64,000 bases of DNA from JACRIM01 sp038042195 (GCA_038042195.1 JBBTET010000010.1:62001-126000), one strand, 5' to 3'. Counted from the stretch's first letter, positions 34,320 through 44,231 are shown. Program-made: numbers and translations. The notes: generated from the letters alone by a model not told the origin.

Positions 34320-35540
34320 ATGATCCAATACCACTCGCTCGGCAAGAAACCCCCCAAGCCCCACACTGCCTTCTATGAAGACGGCAAGCTCCTCATGGAG
34401 CATTGCCACACCCGCGAAGGCTTCGAAGGCCCCTTCTCCGTTCTCTACTACCGCATCCCGCCCACCGACGAAAACGCCGTCGAGCGCATCAACATCCCCG
34501 GCTTCTGCCCGTTCGAACCACTCGCCGAGCAGCCGCTGCACCGTCGGCACATCAAGACGCAGAACCTCACTACCAAAGGCGACTTCCTCGATGCCCGTCG
34601 CGTTCTTCTCTTCAACGCCGACGTGTACATGAGCATGGTCAAGCCGACCGAGCAGTCCACGCGATTTTTCTCCAACGCCGACGGCGACGAGATGTATTTC
34701 GTCAACAAAGGCACCGGCCGATTCGAGACGCTCTTCGGCGTCCTCCCCTTCAAGGCGCACGACTACATCCAAATCCCCCGCGCCACGCCCTATCGCATCC
34801 ACTGGGACGGGCCGAACCCCGAGTTCTTCGCCTTCGAGGGTCGCGGCTGGATCGACGTGCCCAAGGAATATCGCAACAAACACGGCCAAATCACCATGTA
34901 TGCCCCCTACAGCCATCGCGACTTCCGCATCCCGATGGAGCTGCTCAAGTACGACAAGGCGTCACACGGTGCCGGCCCCTACAAACTGGTCATCAAGCGC
35001 GACGACACGCTCACCGTCCACATCCACCCGCACTTTCCGTACGACGTGGTCGGCTGGGACGGCATGGTGTATCCCTTTGCCTTCAACATCCACGACTACC
35101 AGCCCAAGACCAGCACCATCCACCTGCCGCCGACTATTCACATCACCTTCGCCGGCAACGAGTTTGTCATTTGCAGCTTCGTCCCGCGCAAGGTGGACTA
35201 CTACAACCGCGACGGCGTCAAATCCATCCCCTGCCCCTACGGCCACGCCAGCGTCCACATGGACGAGATACTTTTCTATGTCGCCGGCAACTTCACCAGC
35301 CGACGTGGTATCGACTCCGGCTCCATCAGCCTCCACCCCGCCGGCATCCCCCACGGCCCGCACCCCGGAACGTATGAGAAAAGCATCGGCACAGATCGCA
35401 CCAGCGAACTCGCCGTCATGTGCGACACCTACAAGCAACTCAAGCTGACCAAAGTCGCTCACGACCTGGAGGACAAGGACTACCATCTCACCTGGATCAG
35501 CAAGGAAGGTGGCGAAGCGGACACACCGGGAGCGCGGTAA
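34320..35540 (+). CDS. hmgA: Homogentisate 1,2-dioxygenase
   Basis: 406 residues. Opens the ring of homogentisate to maleylacetoacetate in tyrosine/phenylalanine breakdown, using non-haem Fe(II). Signatures: YRIPPTDENAVERINIPGFCPFEPLAEQPLHRRHI at the N-terminus, DEMYFVNKGTGRFETLFGVLPF (cupin strand), HMDEILFYVAGNFTSRRG and SLHPAGIPHGPHPGTYE (near 335-350), which carry the His/Glu iron ligands. Shorter than the 430-445 aa of many homologues but complete at both ends. The ATG at 34320 has AAGGA 9 nt upstream. The rest of the pathway is not nearby. An alternative name is a close paralogue of unknown phenol specificity. Confidence 0.85.
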   Translation: MIQYHSLGKKPPKPHTAFYEDGKLLMEHCHTREGFEGPFSVLYYRIPPTDENAVERINIPGFCPFEPLAEQPLHRRHIKTQNLTTKGDFLDARRVLLFNADVYMSMVKPTEQSTRFFSNADGDEMYFVNKGTGRFETLFGVLPFKAHDYIQIPRATPYRIHWDGPNPEFFAFEGRGWIDVPKEYRNKHGQITMYAPYSHRDFRIPMELLKYDKASHGAGPYKLVIKRDDTLTVHIHPHFPYDVVGWDGMVYPFAFNIHDYQPKTSTIHLPPTIHITFAGNEFVICSFVPRKVDYYNRDGVKSIPCPYGHASVHMDEILFYVAGNFTSRRGIDSGSISLHPAGIPHGPHPGTYEKSIGTDRTSELAVMCDTYKQLKLTKVAHDLEDKDYHLTWISKEGGEADTPGAR

Positions 35541-35559
35541 TCGCCCCTTCATCCGTTAG

Positions 35560-35578
35560 CTCCCGGCTCTGCCGGGAG
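35560..35578. repeat. Hairpin with TCT loop (dispersed palindrome type)
   Basis: CTCCCGGC-TCT-GCCGGGAG, an 8-bp perfect stem just after the dioxygenase stop. No U-tract follows, so it is not a standard terminator. Confidence 0.6.
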
Positions 35579-35622
35579 GATTGCTCCGTCCTTCTCGTGA
35601 TATGATTGAATCAGGACACCCC

Positions 35623-36330
35623 ATGGAGGATCAACAACCCCTCGTCGAACTATCGATCCTCATCCCTGTCTTCAATGAACGCGCCACCATTCTTCAGGTC
35701 ATCGAAAAAGTCCGCGCCATCGACTTCGGCGCGCCGCGCGAAATCATCGTCGTCGATGACGGCTCCACCGACGGGACCACGCAGGCCCTCGAAACCGCTA
35801 CGAGTCGCGCCGACCTCCAAATCGTCCACCACCAAAAAAACGCCGGCAAAGGTGCCGCCATCCAAACCGCCCTGCACCATGCCCGCGGCCGATTCGTCGT
35901 CATTCAGGATGCTGATCTCGAACTGAACCCCGAAGACATCATCCCACTCTTCAAAGTCGTCCGCGCAGGCCGCGCCGTCGTCTGCTACGGCTCCCGTTTC
36001 ACGGGCGACTGCTCCGCCTTTCGCCACCTGCCTGCCTACTGGGCCAATCGCTTCCTCACGACGACCTGCAACCTGCTCAACAGCCAGCACGTCAGCGACA
36101 TGAACACCTGCTACAAGATGATGCGCACCGACATCGCACGCCGGATCAACCTGGTCAGCCGTGGATTCGCCATGGAACCAGAAATCACCACCAAGCTGGC
36201 CCGCATGGGCGTCCGAATCGTCGAGCGCCCCATCAGCTACAGCCCCCGCAGCAAGGCCGAAGGCAAAAAAATCCGCCGCCGCGACCTGATCAACTATCTC
36301 GTCGCGATGCTACGGTTCCGATTCACTTGA
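35623..36330 (+). CDS. Glycosyltransferase family 2 (dolichyl-phosphate mannose synthase-like)
   Basis: 235 residues from the ATG at 35623 (AGGA upstream); an ATG at 35602 would add seven residues. GT2 fold: LSILIPVFNERATILQVIEKV, EIIVVDDGSTDGT, NAGKGAAIQTALHHARG, metal-binding QDADLE (DxD near 102-104) and MNTCYKMMRTDI. No C-terminal membrane anchor is visible, so it resembles the soluble DPM1-type that transfers a sugar from a nucleotide to a polyprenyl phosphate. It could supply lipid-linked sugar to the GT39-like membrane protein encoded convergently; the two genes overlap by 8 bp at their stops. Confidence 0.92.
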   Translation: MEDQQPLVELSILIPVFNERATILQVIEKVRAIDFGAPREIIVVDDGSTDGTTQALETATSRADLQIVHHQKNAGKGAAIQTALHHARGRFVVIQDADLELNPEDIIPLFKVVRAGRAVVCYGSRFTGDCSAFRHLPAYWANRFLTTTCNLLNSQHVSDMNTCYKMMRTDIARRINLVSRGFAMEPEITTKLARMGVRIVERPISYSPRSKAEGKKIRRRDLINYLVAMLRFRFT

Positions 36331-38905
36331 TGGCGGAATCCCTCAGCACAAACAACACGCTATCTGCCAAATCAATCTTGATCGCCCGCCCCTCGCGCAC
36401 CCACCGCTCCACAAACATCTCAAACCGATCCGCCTCATCGAACGTAATCTCCGGCGTCTCCGAGAAGTGATACCTCCCATCTGACCCCGCTCGCGGCGTG
36501 CCCATCCCCTTCTTCATTAAGATGCGATCAATCTTCATCCGCTCGCGCAGCTCGCGCCACATCGACTCGTCGTCCACCGCCTTCCCCGCATACGCCAAAA
36601 ACGGCGGCCCATCCGCCCGTGCCCACGCCCCGCGCTCCGTCGCCTGCACGATCAAGTAATACGTCGCCGGCACGGTTGGAAAATCCGCATGTGCCACCAT
36701 GTTCGTGTCGATCAAAGTCCACCCCGCCCACGGCTCCGCGCGATACATCGCGTTCATCCGCCGAATCCCCACCAACGGCGGCCCCATCCCCGCCCCCGCG
36801 TGGTAATCCTCCAAACGCGCCAGATACGCTTCTTCATCCGATGCGCCGCGCACCACGTTCCAAGTTGCCAACGGCCGCCACAATTCACCAACCATCGGCA
36901 GCACCGCCGCACCGATCATCAACAGGCTCGACGCGAACCGCCCGTGCGAACGTGGCCTCTCGCTCAGCGGCGCACACGCAAACACCATCGCCACCGACAG
37001 CCACGGCCATCCAAACCGTGTCAGCGGACTCACCATGAGCCACATCACTGTCAGGCTTCCCACGAACACATACGCCGGCCACCACACACGTGCCCACCGT
37101 CGCCCCGAGACCAGCACGAGCAAAATCCCACACGCGAACCCCGGCCCCGGACTGGGCCAATCCGGCCCGCGCTTGCGAATCCAATCCGCCGCCCACTGCA
37201 CCACCACGCGCGGCCCCGTCATGCGCACATACTTCTGCCACTCTCCATTCCCAAACATCGCCCCGTAGTTCTGCTGTAGGTCACGATTCGCAAACACGGC
37301 CCCAAACGGATAAATCGGATTCCCATACAGCATGTAATTCTTGAGATACATCGGGCTTGCGACCATCGCCGACAACGCCCCCATCATCACAAAGTACCGC
37401 ACGCCTGCGCTCGCTCCCCATCGACTCCACGCCGCCAGCCCCATGCTTACCCCCAGCGCAATCGCTGTCGCCGGCCCATTCATCTTGCATACCGCCGCAA
37501 ACCCAGCAAGCATCGCCGCGCAAGATGCCATCCCCCAGGCGCACCTCTCTTCGCGCCGCCACCACAGCACGAATGCAAGAAACGCGCACGTTGAGAAAAA
37601 TGCCATCCCAAAATCCGACAACGCCAGCCCCAACTCATAGATGACGCCCTCGATCCCCAGACACAGCGCGACCGCCCCAACGCCCGTCGCACGCCCAAAC
37701 ATTGCCTTCCCGACTGCATACACCGCCGCCAGCCAAAGCCACCCCAGCATCGCATGTATCACCACCGCCGGCCGAAACCCCGGATCATCGCACAGTGTCA
37801 GTCCAATGGCATACAGATTTGACACCAAATGCGGAAATCCCCATGCCAGATGCATCGGGTGATACGTGAACCCCCCATCTCGAATGAGCCACTTCGCGAT
37901 TGGCAGGTGATAAAGCAGCGGATCCACGCCCACCGCCGGGGCCAGTGCCGCCATCGACGCAAACGCCGTCACGCCCCCTAACATCATCGCCGCGCCGGTA
38001 AACCGCCCATCACGAATCAAATGCGTCTCACGCAACCATGCCTTCACGTACCCAATCACCGACCGATGCCCCGCGACAATCCCAACAATCAGCAACGTCC
38101 ACACCATTGAGGCGTCATACCACCCCGTCATTCCCAGCAGCGTCACCGCCGAACCGAGAATCCCCAATCCCAAACCCGCCGAGATAACCAGCCCCACGAA
38201 TGGAGCAACGCCTCCACCACCGAATCGTCGAAAGACAAGACTCCCCCAGCACATCCCCGACACCAACATCAGAGCCGCCGACCCCATCGCTCCGACATAC
38301 CATCCGCGTTCACTCACGACCGGCGAAGCAGCCGGCTCCGCAGGCGCAATCATTATCCGGTCCAACAACACATACGACGGCCCCACCCGCGCCGTCGAGA
38401 ATACGACCTCTGTCGCTGGTTGCGATGTCGTGACGTCCACAACGAGCAATCGCAGCCCCTCAAATGGACTCGCCCGCCACGACAGCCGCCGCGTTTTCCC
38501 GCCGATCGATACATCCACGTCGCTCCGTCCGCCCCGCGGATATGCATAGACACTGACATACACTCGATACGCCCCCGCTCCGAATTGCACGGGCCACCGC
38601 AACTCCTCCCCCTCATGCTTCGTATAGAGTGCCCGTCCCCCTGAATAGCCCGCCAGCGCAATTTCCGTCCACTCCGGCACCGTGCTCGCCGCGCTCGTGA
38701 TCCGCTCCGCGGCCTCCGCCTCAAACACCCGTGCCCCCTCCGGCACCGCCACGTCGTGCGTCGACTCCACGACGCTCCGCGCGAACGACCCCGGACTCCG
38801 CACGAACGCCTTCCGCTCCCGCAATTGCGTCCACATATGCAGCGCCGTCGCCGCAAGCAGCACCAGCCAAAACGCAATCCACCCCACCCATTGCGTCGGG
38901 GTCAT
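36323..38905 (-). CDS. GT39/ArnT-like membrane glycosyltransferase with extracytoplasmic beta-sandwich domain
   Basis: 860 residues. N-terminal helix (WVGWIAFWLVLLAATALHMW), then about 150 residues resembling a carbohydrate-binding beta-sandwich (FEAEAAERITSAAS, SGGRALYTKHEGEELRW). A block of about 12 helices follows (about 195-640), and a C-terminal domain of about 190 residues with SMWRELRERMKIDRILMKK. The first long extracytoplasmic loop has VGVDPLLYHLPIAKWLI, matching the D-x(2)-L-x-Y/H layout of PMT/ArnT-type transferases, which use polyprenyl-phosphate sugars. Likely partner of the GT2 enzyme. No signal for regulation; start codon ATG without clear ribosome-binding site. Confidence 0.75.
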   Translation of the reverse strand: MTPTQWVGWIAFWLVLLAATALHMWTQLRERKAFVRSPGSFARSVVESTHDVAVPEGARVFEAEAAERITSAASTVPEWTEIALAGYSGGRALYTKHEGEELRWPVQFGAGAYRVYVSVYAYPRGGRSDVDVSIGGKTRRLSWRASPFEGLRLLVVDVTTSQPATEVVFSTARVGPSYVLLDRIMIAPAEPAASPVVSERGWYVGAMGSAALMLVSGMCWGSLVFRRFGGGGVAPFVGLVISAGLGLGILGSAVTLLGMTGWYDASMVWTLLIVGIVAGHRSVIGYVKAWLRETHLIRDGRFTGAAMMLGGVTAFASMAALAPAVGVDPLLYHLPIAKWLIRDGGFTYHPMHLAWGFPHLVSNLYAIGLTLCDDPGFRPAVVIHAMLGWLWLAAVYAVGKAMFGRATGVGAVALCLGIEGVIYELGLALSDFGMAFFSTCAFLAFVLWWRREERCAWGMASCAAMLAGFAAVCKMNGPATAIALGVSMGLAAWSRWGASAGVRYFVMMGALSAMVASPMYLKNYMLYGNPIYPFGAVFANRDLQQNYGAMFGNGEWQKYVRMTGPRVVVQWAADWIRKRGPDWPSPGPGFACGILLVLVSGRRWARVWWPAYVFVGSLTVMWLMVSPLTRFGWPWLSVAMVFACAPLSERPRSHGRFASSLLMIGAAVLPMVGELWRPLATWNVVRGASDEEAYLARLEDYHAGAGMGPPLVGIRRMNAMYRAEPWAGWTLIDTNMVAHADFPTVPATYYLIVQATERGAWARADGPPFLAYAGKAVDDESMWRELRERMKIDRILMKKGMGTPRAGSDGRYHFSETPEITFDEADRFEMFVERWVREGRAIKIDLADSVLFVLRDSAIK

Positions 38906-38985
38906 CGGTTTGTACTGTCGAGTATTAATCAGAGAGTTCTCACATCCGACGCGGACTTGCCTTGCACGTCACGGCCAATGATACT

Positions 38986-39012
38986 GCCTGTGGCACAGGC
39001 GTCTCGCCTGTG
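38986..39012. repeat. Two overlapping alternative palindromes upstream of the first amidotransferase
   Basis: GCCTGTG-G-CACAGGC (38986-39000) overlaps CACAGGCG-TCT-CGCCTGTG (38994-39012); only one can form at a time. It lies 48 bp before the ATG. Confidence 0.65.
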
Positions 39013-39060
39013 ATGCGGCACAAACGTCCCGCCCTCGCTCCATCGTCTTGGGATTCAAGC

Positions 39061-40947
39061 ATGTGCGGCATTGTCGGCATCCGCTCACTCTCAACCGACC
39101 CCCATCTCCCAACAACCCTCGCCGCCATGATGACCCCCATCGCCCATCGCGGCCCCGATGGCGAAGGCATCTTCATCGACCCACGCGGCCGCTGCGCCCT
39201 CGGCCACAAACGCCTCGCCATCATCGACCCCACCGGCGGTCATCAACCAATGACCAACGAAGCCGCCTCTCTCCACATCGTCTTCAACGGTTGCATCTAC
39301 AACTACAAGGAACTCCACACCCAACTCGCCCAGGCCGGCCACCGCTTCACCACCCACACCGACACCGAAGTCATTCTCCACGCCTATGAAGAGTGGGGCG
39401 ACGACTGCGTCTCCCGCTTCAACGGCATGTGGTCCTTCGCCATCTACAACTCCAAAACGCAAACCCTCTTCTGCTCGCGCGATCGCCTCGGCGTAAAACC
39501 CTTCTACTACGCTCAAACCCCAGACGCCTTCTACTTCGCATCCGAAATCAAATCCCTCCTCGCCACCGGTTGCATCAAAAGGCAACCCAATCCCGACGGC
39601 CTCCGCCAATACCTCACCTTCCAATACTGCCTTGGCGACACCACGCTCTTCGCAGGCGTCCAACGACTGCCCCCCGGCCATAATCTCACCATCACCGCCG
39701 ACGGTCGCGTCACCACGAAACAATTCTGGGATCTCCGCTTCGACATCGACGAGGTTCACGACGAACCCTGGTTCATCGAGCGCATGAGCGACCTGCTCAG
39801 CGATGCCGTGCGACTCCGCCTCCGCTCTGATGTCCCCCTCGGTGCACACCTCTCCGGCGGCCTCGATTCCTCCATCGTCGTCGGCCTCGCGAGAAAACAC
39901 CTCGGCGATTCCCCGCTCAAGACCTTCACCGGCGCATTCCGCGACGGCCCCGCCTTCGACGAAACGCGCTACGCCAAGCTCGTCTCACAATCCGCCCGCA
40001 CCGAATACCTCGAAACCTACCTCGGCCCCACCGACTTCGCCGACACAATACAGAAAATCATCTGGCACATGGACGAACCCGCCGCCGGCCCTGGCGTCTT
40101 CCCCCAATTCCTCGTCGCCAAACTCGCCAGCAAGCACGTCAAAGTCATCCTTGGCGGCCAGGGCGGCGACGAACTCTTCATCGGCTACGCCCGCTACCTC
40201 GTCGCCTACCTCGAAGAGTGCATCAAAGGCGCAATTGAAAAGACCGCCCATCGCGGCAGCTACGTCGCCACGCTCGAAACCATCGTCCCCAGTCTGCCCA
40301 GCCTCGAATCCTACATCCCCATGCTCAAGTCCTTCTGGTCGCGCGGCCTCTTTGAAGAGCCATCGCGCCGCTACTTCGCCCTCATGGATCGATTCGCCGA
40401 TCACCAAGCCATGCTCTCTCCCGACATGAAGATCGACCCCACGCGCACCTACGACGAGTTTCGCGCCGAGTTCGACGGCCACGGCGCATCCGCCATGATC
40501 AACCGCATCCTCCGCTACGACCTCAAGACGCACCTGCAATCACTCCTCCATGTCGAAGATCGCACCAGCATGGCCTGGGGCCTCGAATCGCGCGTCCCCC
40601 TGCTCGATTACCGACTCGTCGAACTCATGGCCTCCATCCCGCCGATCATCAAGTTCCGCAACGGCATGTTAAAACACCTCCTGCGCAAAGCCGTGCAAGA
40701 CGTCGTCCCCGCAGACATCCTCAATCGAACCGACAAGATGGGCTTCCCCGTGCCGCTCTCGCAGTGGATCGCCGGCGACCTGCGAAACTTCGTCGGCGAC
40801 ATCCTGCTCAGCAAGCGCAGCAAACAGCGCGGCCTCTTCCGCCCCGACGCCCTCGAAGCCGCCATGAACTCCTCCAGCGCCTACAGCCGCGCCATCTGGG
40901 GCGCACTCTGCCTCGAAATCTGGCACCAACAATTCATTGACGCGTGA
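39061..40947 (+). CDS. Asparagine-synthase-type glutamine amidotransferase
   Basis: 628 residues from the ATG at 39061, which places Cys2 (MCGIVGI) as N-terminal nucleophile. Glutaminase domain about 1-200: Arg51 region HKRLAIIDP, FNGCIYNY (76-83) and Asp101. The synthetase domain has the PP-loop LSGGLDSSIVV (about 265) and GGQGGDELF. The usual FNGEIYNY glutamine-binding Glu is Cys78; I recall FNGCIYNY from N-acetylglutaminylglutamine amidotransferases, so the product may be an amide other than asparagine. It belongs to a surface-polysaccharide group (GT2, GT39, second amidotransferase, GT4), where such proteins often amidate glycans. Confidence 0.9.
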   Translation: MCGIVGIRSLSTDPHLPTTLAAMMTPIAHRGPDGEGIFIDPRGRCALGHKRLAIIDPTGGHQPMTNEAASLHIVFNGCIYNYKELHTQLAQAGHRFTTHTDTEVILHAYEEWGDDCVSRFNGMWSFAIYNSKTQTLFCSRDRLGVKPFYYAQTPDAFYFASEIKSLLATGCIKRQPNPDGLRQYLTFQYCLGDTTLFAGVQRLPPGHNLTITADGRVTTKQFWDLRFDIDEVHDEPWFIERMSDLLSDAVRLRLRSDVPLGAHLSGGLDSSIVVGLARKHLGDSPLKTFTGAFRDGPAFDETRYAKLVSQSARTEYLETYLGPTDFADTIQKIIWHMDEPAAGPGVFPQFLVAKLASKHVKVILGGQGGDELFIGYARYLVAYLEECIKGAIEKTAHRGSYVATLETIVPSLPSLESYIPMLKSFWSRGLFEEPSRRYFALMDRFADHQAMLSPDMKIDPTRTYDEFRAEFDGHGASAMINRILRYDLKTHLQSLLHVEDRTSMAWGLESRVPLLDYRLVELMASIPPIIKFRNGMLKHLLRKAVQDVVPADILNRTDKMGFPVPLSQWIAGDLRNFVGDILLSKRSKQRGLFRPDALEAAMNSSSAYSRAIWGALCLEIWHQQFIDA

Positions 40948-40980
40948 GATTCGCCGGGGACGCTTCGCAACCATCAGAAC

Positions 40981-41049
40981 CCACCACGCAAGCGGTGGCT
41001 GAGCCAACGCGCAAATGGAACGTAACTCAAGCCACGCCTCGCGGCGTGG
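40981..41049. repeat. Two small hairpins between the amidotransferase genes
   Basis: CCACC/GGTGG (40981-40998) and CCACGCC-TCGC-GGCGTGG (41032-41049). Same general type as the other short palindromes in the window. Confidence 0.5.
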
Positions 41050-41119
41050 GTTCTGAATTGGACACATTCGTGCCTCCGTGCCTGTGTGCCTCCGTGCCTT
41101 CCTCCCTCATAATCCATCC

Positions 41120-43090
41120 ATGTGCGGAATCCTCGGCCTTTGGCATCCTCACGGCAACCCCATCGAACTCGCCGCACTTTCTCGCGCCACGAACCTGCTC
41201 CGCCACCGCGGCCCCGACGACGAAGGCTACCTCCTCGCCGACACGCGCGCGCGCCGCTCCCTCGCCTGTCGCGGTCCCGACACCATCCCGGAAATAAATC
41301 TCCCCCCCCTCGACTCCGTCACCGGACCCTTCAATCTCGCACTCGCCTTCCGCCGACTCTCCATCCTCGATCTCTCCGCCACTGGCCATCAACCCATGTC
41401 CTCCCCCGACGGCCGTTACACGCTCGTCTTCAACGGCGAAATCTACAACTACGTCGAACTCCGCGAAATGTTGGAACTGAAGGGTTACACGTTTCGGTCG
41501 ACCAGTGACTCGGAGGTACTACTGACCGCACTCGCATTCTGGGGCGTGCCCGGTTTGAACCGGCTAGTCGGCATGTTCGCGCTGGCGCTGTTCGATCGTG
41601 ACACGAATCGGATGTTGCTGGCCCGCGACCCCTTCGGCATCAAGCCGTTGTACCTGGTCCGTGACGGATCGCGGATTGCCTTTGCGTCAGAAATCGGCGC
41701 GTTGCTCGATCTGACGAATCTCCCGCGCCGAGCCAATCCCCAACGCCTCTACAACTATCTCCGATTCGGGCTGGTGGACGATGGAGACCAGACCATGTTC
41801 GACGGCATCGGCCAACTTCCTCCAGCTCACTATCTCGAACTAACGCCGGAGACCTCTACAACCGCGAAGCCGACGGCCTACTGGCGAAACGATCGGCTCG
41901 CCCATCCCGATACAACGCTTGATATCGCGGCCAATACGGTGCGAGATATGTTTCTCGAGATCGTTGAGATACATATGCGTAGCGATGTGCCCGTTGGGGT
42001 ATGCCTCTCCGGCGGCATCGACTCGTCCGCCATCGTCTGTGCGATGCGCCATGTTGCCCCGCGCGCCGACATCCATGTGTTCAGCTATTGCGCCGATGAT
42101 CCCGTGTTGGGCGAGGAACGCTGGGTCGATCTCGTCGCGGCCCACGTCGGTGCGACCGTTCACAAAGTCCGCCTCGATGAGTCCACCCTCGTCGCCGACC
42201 TCGAAGGTCTCATGCGCGCCCAGCAGGAGCCTTTCGGCAGCACCAGCATCTACGCCCAGCATCGCGTCTTCCGCCTTGCTGCCGACGCAGGGATCAAGGT
42301 CATGCTCGACGGCCAAGGCGCGGATGAACTCTTCGCCGGCTATCGGCCGTATTACGCCGCCCGCTTGGCCTCGCTATTTCGAAACGATGAGCTGATTCAC
42401 ATGCTGCGGTTTGCCGGCCGTGCCCTGGGACTGCCTGGGATTTCGATGAAACAATTGGCCGCCGAGACCGTCGGGCTGCTGTTGCCGGGCGATGTACAGG
42501 ACTCGCTGCGAACCTTGACTAAGAGAGACCGTGTTCCGCGCTGGCTGCGGCGAGAATGGTTTGAAGCTCGCGGCACTTCGTTTGAGTTGCTATGGAAGGC
42601 CACGTCGAAGAACGCACTGCGGGAAATGCTGCGGGATGCCGTTGCTCGCACGAACCTTCCAATGCTGCTTCGCTACGAAGATCGCAATTCCATGGCCCAC
42701 TCCATCGAGAGCCGAGTCCCGTTCCTGACGTCCGGAATGGCCGAGTATGCGACCGGGTTGCCCGAGGAATTCCTCATCGACGATCGCGGCGTCTCCAAGT
42801 CCGTCTTCCGCGCTGCCATGCGCGGCATCGTCCCCGACGCCATCCTCGATCGCCGTGACAAGATCGGCTTCGCCACGCCGGAGAAATCGTGGCTACATCG
42901 CCTTCGTCCCTGGGCCGAGCAGTTGCTTGCCAATGACGCCCACCCCGTCGGCACGGTGCTGAATCTGCCGGTCGTCCGCGACGAGTGGAAGGCTGCGTTG
43001 GCCGGCCGTGCCCGCTTCGACACGCGGCTGTGGCGCTGGGTCAATCTCATCGCCTGGGCCGATCACTTCAACGTGGAGTTCGGAGGCTAA
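41120..43090 (+). CDS. Asparagine-synthase-type amidotransferase, second copy
   Basis: 656 residues from the ATG at 41120, so that Cys2 is the nucleophile (MCGILGLWHPHG). Glutaminase domain with FNGEIYNYVELRE (typical Glu present) and TSDSEVLL; synthetase domain with LSGGIDSSAIVCAM and DGQGADELFAGYRPY, and RDKIGFATPEKSWL near the C-terminus. A longer insertion near residues 50-75 separates it from the first copy; they are paralogues, not a recent duplication. The stop is followed after one base by the ATG of the GT4 gene, so they are translationally coupled. Probably modifies a polysaccharide or peptide moiety; free asparagine synthesis is possible. Confidence 0.92.
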   Translation: MCGILGLWHPHGNPIELAALSRATNLLRHRGPDDEGYLLADTRARRSLACRGPDTIPEINLPPLDSVTGPFNLALAFRRLSILDLSATGHQPMSSPDGRYTLVFNGEIYNYVELREMLELKGYTFRSTSDSEVLLTALAFWGVPGLNRLVGMFALALFDRDTNRMLLARDPFGIKPLYLVRDGSRIAFASEIGALLDLTNLPRRANPQRLYNYLRFGLVDDGDQTMFDGIGQLPPAHYLELTPETSTTAKPTAYWRNDRLAHPDTTLDIAANTVRDMFLEIVEIHMRSDVPVGVCLSGGIDSSAIVCAMRHVAPRADIHVFSYCADDPVLGEERWVDLVAAHVGATVHKVRLDESTLVADLEGLMRAQQEPFGSTSIYAQHRVFRLAADAGIKVMLDGQGADELFAGYRPYYAARLASLFRNDELIHMLRFAGRALGLPGISMKQLAAETVGLLLPGDVQDSLRTLTKRDRVPRWLRREWFEARGTSFELLWKATSKNALREMLRDAVARTNLPMLLRYEDRNSMAHSIESRVPFLTSGMAEYATGLPEEFLIDDRGVSKSVFRAAMRGIVPDAILDRRDKIGFATPEKSWLHRLRPWAEQLLANDAHPVGTVLNLPVVRDEWKAALAGRARFDTRLWRWVNLIAWADHFNVEFGG

Positions 43091-43091
43091 C

Positions 43092-44231
43092 ATGCGCATC
43101 GTCCACCTCTCCACCCTCCACGCCCCCCTCGACGTGCGCATCTTCTACAAACAATGCCGCACCCTCGCCCAGGCCGGCCACGACGTCCACCTACTCGTCA
43201 ACAACCCGCCCACCCCCGAGCGCGACGGTGTCCACTTTCACGCATTGGCACCCACTCCCTCGTGCATCCGCCCGGTGCGCATTCGCCGCCGCCTGAGCGA
43301 CGCCCTCACCCGCGCCCTCGCCCTCAAGGCCGACGTCTTCCACTTCCACGACGCCGAAATCCTAACCATCGCCCGCCGTCTTAAACAAAACGACGCAACC
43401 ATCATCTACGACGTCCACGAGGATTCCCCGCAGGAAGTCCTCGACATGAACAAGGGCCGCCCGCTCTACGCCGCCGCCAAGTACCTCGTCTTCAAACGCC
43501 TCTGGTCCACCGCCCCGCGCGTCGTCGACCACTTCGTCGCCGCCACCCCCGCCATCGCCGCCATGTTTCCACCCGACCGCACCACCACCATCTGCAACTA
43601 CCCCTTGCCCGAAGAGTTCGTCGACATCGCTCGTGCGAGAATCCCTTCTCGCACGTTCCACCCCAACACCCCACCCCATTTCATCTTCATCGGAGGCATC
43701 TCTGTCATCCGCGGCGCACGCGAAATGGTCCAGGCCATGTCCCTGCTCCCTGACTCATCCAACGCCCGTCTCCAACTCGTCGGAGAGTTCCAACCGCCCG
43801 AACTCCGCGCCGAACTCGAACGCCTCCCCGGCTGGTCCCGCGTCAACGTCCTCCCCTGGCAACCCCGCGAAAACCTCGCTGCCCTCCTCGCCAACTCCGT
43901 CGCCGGCCTCGTCCCCTTCCATCCCGGCCGCAACCACACCGAAGCCCTCCCCAACAAAATCTTCGAATACATGGCCGCCGCCCTGCCGGTCATTGCCTCC
44001 GACTTTCCCCTCTGGCGAGAACTCATATCGCGTGAACACAGTGGAATCCTCATCAACCCCCTCGATCCGAAGTCGATCGCCGACGCTCTCCGAAAAATCG
44101 TCAACGCCCCTCTCGAATATGCCGCGATGGGCCAACGCGGCGCGCAGGCGGTTCATTCACGCTATAATTGGACCTCGGAAGGCGGGAAGCTCGTCGATCT
44201 CTACAAGAGACTCGTGCCAACAATGGCATGA
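43092..44231 (+). CDS. Glycosyltransferase family 4
   Basis: 379 residues. MRIVHLSTLHAPLDVRIFYKQC is the N-terminal GT-B start of GT4 enzymes; VFHFHDAE and YDVHEDSPQEVL lie in the acceptor domain, and FIFIGGISVIRGAREMVQAM begins the nucleotide-sugar half. HTEALPNKIFEYMAAALPVIAS contains the E-x7-E motif of retaining transferases. A ribosome-binding site GGAGG lies 5 nt upstream, inside the end of the preceding gene. Cytoplasmic, acting on lipid-linked or nucleotide sugars in surface-glycan assembly. Donor sugar unknown. Confidence 0.92.
   Translation: MRIVHLSTLHAPLDVRIFYKQCRTLAQAGHDVHLLVNNPPTPERDGVHFHALAPTPSCIRPVRIRRRLSDALTRALALKADVFHFHDAEILTIARRLKQNDATIIYDVHEDSPQEVLDMNKGRPLYAAAKYLVFKRLWSTAPRVVDHFVAATPAIAAMFPPDRTTTICNYPLPEEFVDIARARIPSRTFHPNTPPHFIFIGGISVIRGAREMVQAMSLLPDSSNARLQLVGEFQPPELRAELERLPGWSRVNVLPWQPRENLAALLANSVAGLVPFHPGRNHTEALPNKIFEYMAAALPVIASDFPLWRELISREHSGILINPLDPKSIADALRKIVNAPLEYAAMGQRGAQAVHSRYNWTSEGGKLVDLYKRLVPTMA

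Noticed and set aside
34110..34916. 268-codon minus-strand frame opposite the dioxygenase
   Set aside because: Antisense shadow in its main part; only its end covers intergenic DNA, with the 25-bp repeat.
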